Assembly (NCBI GenBank): GCA_947586055.1
Contig: CANPXL010000009.1
Location: 35,549-99,548, forward strand
From: an uncultured Acetatifactor sp.
GTDB lineage: Bacteria > Bacillota > Clostridia > Lachnospirales > Lachnospiraceae
Length of the DNA stretch: 64,000 nucleotides
Direction of reading: 5' to 3'
Made by a program: the position numbers and the translations under genes. Within the stretch, counting starts at the first letter, position 1. Every line of letters starts with the position of its first letter. The notes under the pieces are model-generated. The model was given only the letters and a program-made list of their open reading frames with translations. It did not search any database and was not told the origin of the DNA. Below, piece after piece: positions 59,803-64,000 of the stretch.

Positions 59803-61929
59803 TTACGCACATTCCACATACCGGATGAATGCCTTTCCGTTCCCATCGTTCACCCCTGCCTCGGTCTCCGCAGGGTAATATTTCCCGTTGTGGGTGAATG
59901 GCGCGACACCGTCAACATAGCCGGAGCCGCCTGCGCCGGACTCACCGTTCATCCCACAGTTCCCGCCGAACCATCCGCCTCCGCCGCCGGAAGAAGCTGT
60001 GCCGCTTGATGAATAGTAATCCCCCATGCCAAAATTTTCAGACGTGCTGCTGCTTGTGGACATCTGCCTCCCGCCCAATGCACCGCCGGAGCCATTGCCG
60101 CCGCGCTCCCCGCCGCCGTCCCCGCCCTTGTGGACAGTTTCATTGTCGATTCCCCCGCCGCCGCCTCCGCCTGCCACGATCAGGACATGGTTTCTGTTAT
60201 TATAGCCCAGGCCATTACTGCCGTTGTTATATCCCAATTCCCCATATCTTGCGGCCACATGGGTGGCACCCCCGCCACCTGCGCCATACTGCTTGCTGCT
60301 GGTATAGTTACTTCCACGTCCGCCGCCGTTAGCGCCCGATGATGTGCCATTCGGTGATCCGCCATTAAAGATATAGATTACCTCGTCTTTTTTCATCTTC
60401 TTATAGCCTTTGGAATGACCGCCAAGACCGCCTTCCGCCACAAGGGAGTCCACTTTTGCCGCAGCGCCGGCAGCACCCCACACCTCAAACTCATAGATGC
60501 CGTCCTGTGGGATAACGAACTGCACATAAGAGCCGGTATAGGGGAAGTCATATTCTGTGGTCACCCACATGGCATAGAGCGTTGCCCCCGCAGGGAACAC
60601 ACCCTTTTCCCCCGGCTTATAGGATGGCGTGGAAAGGGAATCCGTACTCCATCCGCAGAAAGACATATTCTTTCTTGTGTAAGGGCTTGCCGGGACTGTG
60701 GTAGGCTCGCTCTGCGCATTCCCGTTATTGTAATAGCAGTAAGCCGTAAAGGACTCCGCCGCCCCGGTTTCTGCAAGGGTTCCGCCGTTGGGCATCAGCC
60801 CGATGGTCATCTGCTTTTTGAAAACCGCATATAAAGTGACTGGTTCTTCCGAAGTAATGATGAACTCGGAAAGCACCTTCTTTTCTGCGGAACCATCCTG
60901 CCGCCACCCCACAAAGGTATAGCCCTCCAATGCGGCAGACGGTGCGGCGGCAATGGCATCCTCCCTGTCCGGCACGGTACGTTCCAGCGCATATCCCGTG
61001 TCGATCTGGTATGTCACTTTGACGCCAGCCGCATAAACCCTGTCCTCCCCTACGAAAATCCGCGTCACCCTCTTGGTGGCGGCATCCTCATAGCAGAGGT
61101 AAATGGTGCTTGCACTGTAGTTTTCCAATGCCCGGTATTCGTCTAGGCTCACCAGTTTCATCACAAGCCCGGTACTGCTCATCATCTCCGCCACCTTTTC
61201 ATCCAGCGTCTGTACGGATTCTTCCAAAGTCCCCGTTGTGGAAATAAGGCCGTCCAGCTCCCCGATGACATTCCTTGCCGTGAATACCGCAGTTCCATCT
61301 AAAACTTTGTCGCCCACTTTCGTGATCCTCGAATACCCGGAAGGCTCGGAGGCGGCTGTGGTGCCTGCCTGTGTGCAGACAAGCGTTGCCCACCCCGGAG
61401 CGCCCACCGCCGTCACCGCATCCCCTATGGAGTAAGATGTGGCGCGGGTGAGAGTTTCCCCTCCGCCGCCACCGCCTCCGCTCCCAGCTTTCAGCGTGGG
61501 GAATACTTTAGTCAGGCCGCTAAGTCCCGCCGAAGATACGGTAAAGATGGCAAGTTCCAGATCGTAAGAGGAATTGTTGTAATTGATGTTCACGTCCGCA
61601 TCCAGCGGCGGAAGCTCCGATGCCGCCTGCGCCATTATCTTGATCGGCTCATCCGCATTGGACAGGTCAAGGTGGATATACACCCGCCCTTGCAATGTTT
61701 CCCCTACATCTGCAAGGCGCACGTCAATCTCCGTTTCATACACTTCAAAAAAGCGTCCTCGTATCATGCCAAAGCCCTGCGAGATATGCAGCACATTTCC
61801 TCTCGCATAGGTCACTTCGCAGCCTTTGAAGATGCCGCTGCCGGGAATTGCCGTCTCATAGATGATGGCGTCATCCTGCGGCGTGACATTTCCGCCCTTA
61901 TAGGTTTTCAGTGTGATATTATCAGCCAT
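59803..61929 (-). CDS. Tail tip/fibre protein with InlB-type repeats and glycine-rich domain
   Basis: A 708-residue protein. The N-terminal 170 residues look like a phage tail-attachment domain and end in a poly-Gly stretch. A central part has two Listeria-Bacteroides-like (InlB B) repeats, YTFVGWRQDGSAEKKV-TLYAVF and MSFCGWSTDS-TLYAMW. The C-terminal 200 residues form a glycine-rich ALK/LTK-like domain (GGAGSGGALGG-type stretches, GGGGGGGIDN). It is the probable receptor-binding protein. It follows the tail-associated gene. Confidence 0.8.
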   Translation of the reverse strand: MADNITLKTYKGGNVTPQDDAIIYETAIPGSGIFKGCEVTYARGNVLHISQGFGMIRGRFFEVYETEIDVRLADVGETLQGRVYIHLDLSNADEPIKIMAQAASELPPLDADVNINYNNSSYDLELAIFTVSSAGLSGLTKVFPTLKAGSGGGGGGGETLTRATSYSIGDAVTAVGAPGWATLVCTQAGTTAASEPSGYSRITKVGDKVLDGTAVFTARNVIGELDGLISTTGTLEESVQTLDEKVAEMMSSTGLVMKLVSLDEYRALENYSASTIYLCYEDAATKRVTRIFVGEDRVYAAGVKVTYQIDTGYALERTVPDREDAIAAAPSAALEGYTFVGWRQDGSAEKKVLSEFIITSEEPVTLYAVFKKQMTIGLMPNGGTLAETGAAESFTAYCYYNNGNAQSEPTTVPASPYTRKNMSFCGWSTDSLSTPSYKPGEKGVFPAGATLYAMWVTTEYDFPYTGSYVQFVIPQDGIYEFEVWGAAGAAAKVDSLVAEGGLGGHSKGYKKMKKDEVIYIFNGGSPNGTSSGANGGGRGSNYTSSKQYGAGGGGATHVAARYGELGYNNGSNGLGYNNRNHVLIVAGGGGGGGIDNETVHKGGDGGGERGGNGSGGALGGRQMSTSSSTSENFGMGDYYSSSGTASSGGGGGWFGGNCGMNGESGAGGSGYVDGVAPFTHNGKYYPAETEAGVNDGNGKAFIRYVECA

Positions 61930-63001
61930 TCTCCTGCCTCCTTAAAATCTTAGTCAAGTCCAGCCGCACCGTGCCGAATACCAGCTTTGTATTTTTGCCC
62001 CGCTCCCTCCCGGTGAGGATGCTGCGGTAACTGCGCCCGTCCGAGATGATGTCCGCCACCTGTCCGAATTCCATCTCCTCCGGCTTCACCAGAGCATCAC
62101 CGTTCATCATGGTAAGCTCTATGAGGTTTGAATAGGATAAATTTGCGAACTTGTTATGGGCGGCGCTGATGGCGGCACTTTCAAAGCTGCTCCCCTCCTC
62201 ATGGGAAACGGCCTGCATCTCACAGACCACCGGGACAATGCGGTCACGGTCTTTCGTGTCATAGCCAAGATCGGGATGCAGATAATAAATCCGGGTGTTG
62301 GCATAGTTTTCCGCATCATAAATAATCAGCTTATTCACATCGGCGCTGACCTGTTTGATGGTGACGCTCTTTTTGATGATATTCGGCAAATCGCTCTCTA
62401 TGGTGATGATGCCAGCCGCCGCCCTCCCCACCGTGATCTGCACTTCCCGGTTCTGGATGTCCAGCTTTGTCTTTACCAAAATACTGTACTTCTCCATTGC
62501 CGGGATGATGACGGAATCAATGAGGTTCACGATGTTGTGATGCCCGCCCTTGTCGGAGGGCGTGATGTGAAGGCTCCAATCTTTTGTGGCTGTTGCCGCT
62601 GTAACTGAAAGACCACGGATGTTCTGCATTTCATCCTCGTTTGTGATGAACATTTCACGGATACGGTCACAGATGAACTGCTCCATGCTCCCCTGCCCCT
62701 GCAAATCCACATCAAACAGCACATCCGTATTGAGCAGCTCCATCAGCGGCTTATAGGAAATGGTCTGTAACTTCTTTGACTTGTCCGTCCCATAGCCGAT
62801 CTCCGTCACGATTCCGGCATATTCCTCACTGCCCCGGCTGATGCGGATGTAGTCCTGCTTCTTCACACCGGGCAGGGCAAGCACCGTCACGGTATTGCCG
62901 TCCGATGATAAATAGTCCTCTTTATAGGTAACCTCATTCACATTGGTGTTCCCCACCATCTCAAAGTCCTGCGTGAATATCTCCACGTTATACGGTCTCA
63001 T
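61922..63001 (-). CDS. Phage tail-associated protein (Gp37/Tal type)
   Basis: A 359-residue protein with DVDLQGQGSMEQFICDRIRE and YANTRIYYLHPDLGYDTKD, the pattern of siphophage Gp37-like baseplate hub proteins. It overlaps the distal tail gene by 14 bases and the tail tip gene by eight. Confidence 0.85.
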   Translation of the reverse strand: MRPYNVEIFTQDFEMVGNTNVNEVTYKEDYLSSDGNTVTVLALPGVKKQDYIRISRGSEEYAGIVTEIGYGTDKSKKLQTISYKPLMELLNTDVLFDVDLQGQGSMEQFICDRIREMFITNEDEMQNIRGLSVTAATATKDWSLHITPSDKGGHHNIVNLIDSVIIPAMEKYSILVKTKLDIQNREVQITVGRAAAGIITIESDLPNIIKKSVTIKQVSADVNKLIIYDAENYANTRIYYLHPDLGYDTKDRDRIVPVVCEMQAVSHEEGSSFESAAISAAHNKFANLSYSNLIELTMMNGDALVKPEEMEFGQVADIISDGRSYRSILTGRERGKNTKLVFGTVRLDLTKILRRQENG

Positions 63002-63824
63002 AGCTGATCCTCCCTTCTACCATAACATTCAGAATGTTCAGCCCCTCATGCACCACGGAAATGCGGTTGCTGCCGTACTGCAGGTGGAAGAACCGCTCCG
63101 TGGTAAAATCGCACATCTGGTACCTGTCCGCCACCACCTCGTCACTGACGCCCCGCTCCGTGATGCTGTAGGGAATCTGCGTGGTGTCAATGACCAGCTT
63201 ATGCCCGTCCGGGATGCTGCCCTCATACCTTCCCGTTTCATATAGGACATTATTCACATAGTGCTTCCATACCGGGTTCGTGCATGGGCCGTACACCGTC
63301 ACCTTGCACGGGCTGTCCCCGCGGCTGTCGCTGTCGATCATGAGGGTGTTCTGCGTCACATCCGCATAGGCATAGGTGTATTCGTAAGGGTAAATCTTCC
63401 CGCCGATGGAGAGCGTCCCGCTGTATCCGGAAACATTCTTATAAAACTGCCCGGTTGCCGTGAAAGCCACCTCGCAGTCTAAGCCCGCGCCGCCAGTAAT
63501 AAGTTCGCTCTTTGCGATCTCCGTCATCCGCACCGGAATGCGGAAAGCCTCCTCCATCTCATACACAAGGGTCAGCGGCACTGCCCGGACGAACCGGGAG
63601 AATGCCCGGTAGTTCTGGTATGCGTTTTTCCCGCCGAAAAATATCCGCCCGGTCATCACGCCCTGTGAAAATAATTCCTCCAGGGGGATGAAGTCCGTGC
63701 CGATCTGTTCATACTGCGTCCCGTCCTTATAGCCGAAGCCGCCAATGGAATGGAAAAAGGACGTCCGGGCGTTCAAATCCCATGACGCCCCTTCCCCATT
63801 AATGAGTTTGAATTTCCTTATCAT
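62988..63824 (-). CDS. Phage distal tail protein (Dit type)
   Basis: A 278-residue protein with the FKLINGEGASWDLNARTSFF start and the IGGKIYPYEYTYAYADVTQN galectin-like region, typical of Dit. It starts at 63824 with an ATGA overlap to the tape measure stop. Confidence 0.85.
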   Translation of the reverse strand: MIRKFKLINGEGASWDLNARTSFFHSIGGFGYKDGTQYEQIGTDFIPLEELFSQGVMTGRIFFGGKNAYQNYRAFSRFVRAVPLTLVYEMEEAFRIPVRMTEIAKSELITGGAGLDCEVAFTATGQFYKNVSGYSGTLSIGGKIYPYEYTYAYADVTQNTLMIDSDSRGDSPCKVTVYGPCTNPVWKHYVNNVLYETGRYEGSIPDGHKLVIDTTQIPYSITERGVSDEVVADRYQMCDFTTERFFHLQYGSNRISVVHEGLNILNVMVEGRISYETV

Positions 63825-64000
63825 GAATACGCCTTTCCCAGCTCCCGGTTCAGCCCGTCAGATAACTCTCCCACCAATACACCGGAATCCAATACCACCT
63901 GTGCGTCTGCCAGCCTCGGCAGATACTTTGTCACCACTTCATACATGGCATCCAGCCTTGCCGCCAGTGAGGAACCGCTGCCGGAGCCTCCTGCCGCCTG
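63821..64000 (-). CDS. Phage tape measure protein, C-terminal end only
   Basis: The last 59 codons before the TGA at 63821 read AAGGSGSGSSLAARLDAMYE and end GLNRELGKAYS. The Gly/Ser stretch followed by a helical end, and position directly upstream of Dit, fit a tape measure protein. The rest lies beyond the window, so the family is inferred from order. Confidence 0.75.
   Translation of the reverse strand, partial: QAAGGSGSGSSLAARLDAMYEVVTKYLPRLADAQVVLDSGVLVGELSDGLNRELGKAYS

Larger units (their letters stand above)
49408..64000. mobile_element. Siphophage-type prophage inserted in comM, right end outside window
   Basis: The element begins in comM and holds a cargo operon, two serine recombinases and small regulators, and a late operon with tape measure, distal tail, tail-associated, tail tip, holin and endolysin genes read toward the comM junction. 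Capsid, packaging and replication genes are not in view. Base composition of the first 2.7 kb is clearly lower in GC than the host. Confidence 0.85.

Noticed and set aside
59803..61929. Possible diversity-generating retroelement acting on the tail tip gene
   Set aside because: No reverse transcriptase or template repeat is found in the window near the gene.

Overview
The window looks like a chromosome segment of a motile, fairly GC-rich clostridial Firmicute, most likely a member of the Lachnospiraceae. The reasons are a CodY regulator, a PolC-type polymerase, FliY in place of FliN, CheC and CheD, and a single giant fla/che operon in nearly the same order as Bacillus subtilis. Almost every gene is on the minus strand, so transcription runs from right to left.

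Region 1 (about 1-2070): rpsB-tsf, the end of the classical fla/che neighbourhood, with its own sigma-A-type promoter, a possible leader RNA and one copy of a structured repeat. Region 2 (2068-38102): an uninterrupted motility and chemotaxis operon. In transcription order it is flgB, flgC, fliE, fliF, fliG, fliH, fliI, fliJ, a MotE/YlxF-like gene, fliK, flgD, a TIGR02530-type gene, flgE, flbD, motA, motB, fliL, fliM, fliY, cheY, fliO, fliP, fliQ, fliR, flhB, flhA, flhF, flhG, a PilZ gene, cheB, cheA, cheW, cheC, cheD, a small membrane protein, fliA (sigma-28), a FapA-type protein, a small unknown, a SwrB-like protein and an MltG-like protein. The operon promoter lies just downstream of codY, and a good CodY box covers its spacer. 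Two non-coding islands interrupt the operon: a structured spacer between flhB and flhA, and a repeat array between flgE and flbD.

Region 3 (38313-48928): codY, topA, tRNA-Glu, polC, ispG and dprA, ordinary housekeeping genes with recognisable promoters. Region 4 (about 49400 to the right edge): a prophage or phage-derived element inserted into the Mg-chelatase-type gene comM (yifB). Only the 3' part of comM remains here, next to dprA. From the junction rightward it carries an AT-rich cargo operon (a LURP-one-like protein, a lipoprotein nuclease and a small overlapping partner), two overlapping serine recombinases, a SHOCT-like protein, an HTH/zinc-finger protein, two small plus-strand cassettes with matching promoters, and a late operon read toward the left: tape measure (partial), distal tail protein, tail-associated protein, a large glycine-rich tail tip or fibre protein, a small protein, holin and a two-domain endolysin. 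The element runs off the window, so its right attachment site and the 5' part of comM are not seen.

The most unusual signals are a dispersed structured repeat family with compensatory base changes in a long hairpin, one copy of which has expanded into an alternating 79/80-bp tandem array inside the fla/che operon; the CodY box in the fla/che promoter; the structured flhB-flhA spacer; the interruption of comM by an element that carries a DNA-entry-nuclease-like lipoprotein; and the paired plus-strand cassettes in the phage lysis region.
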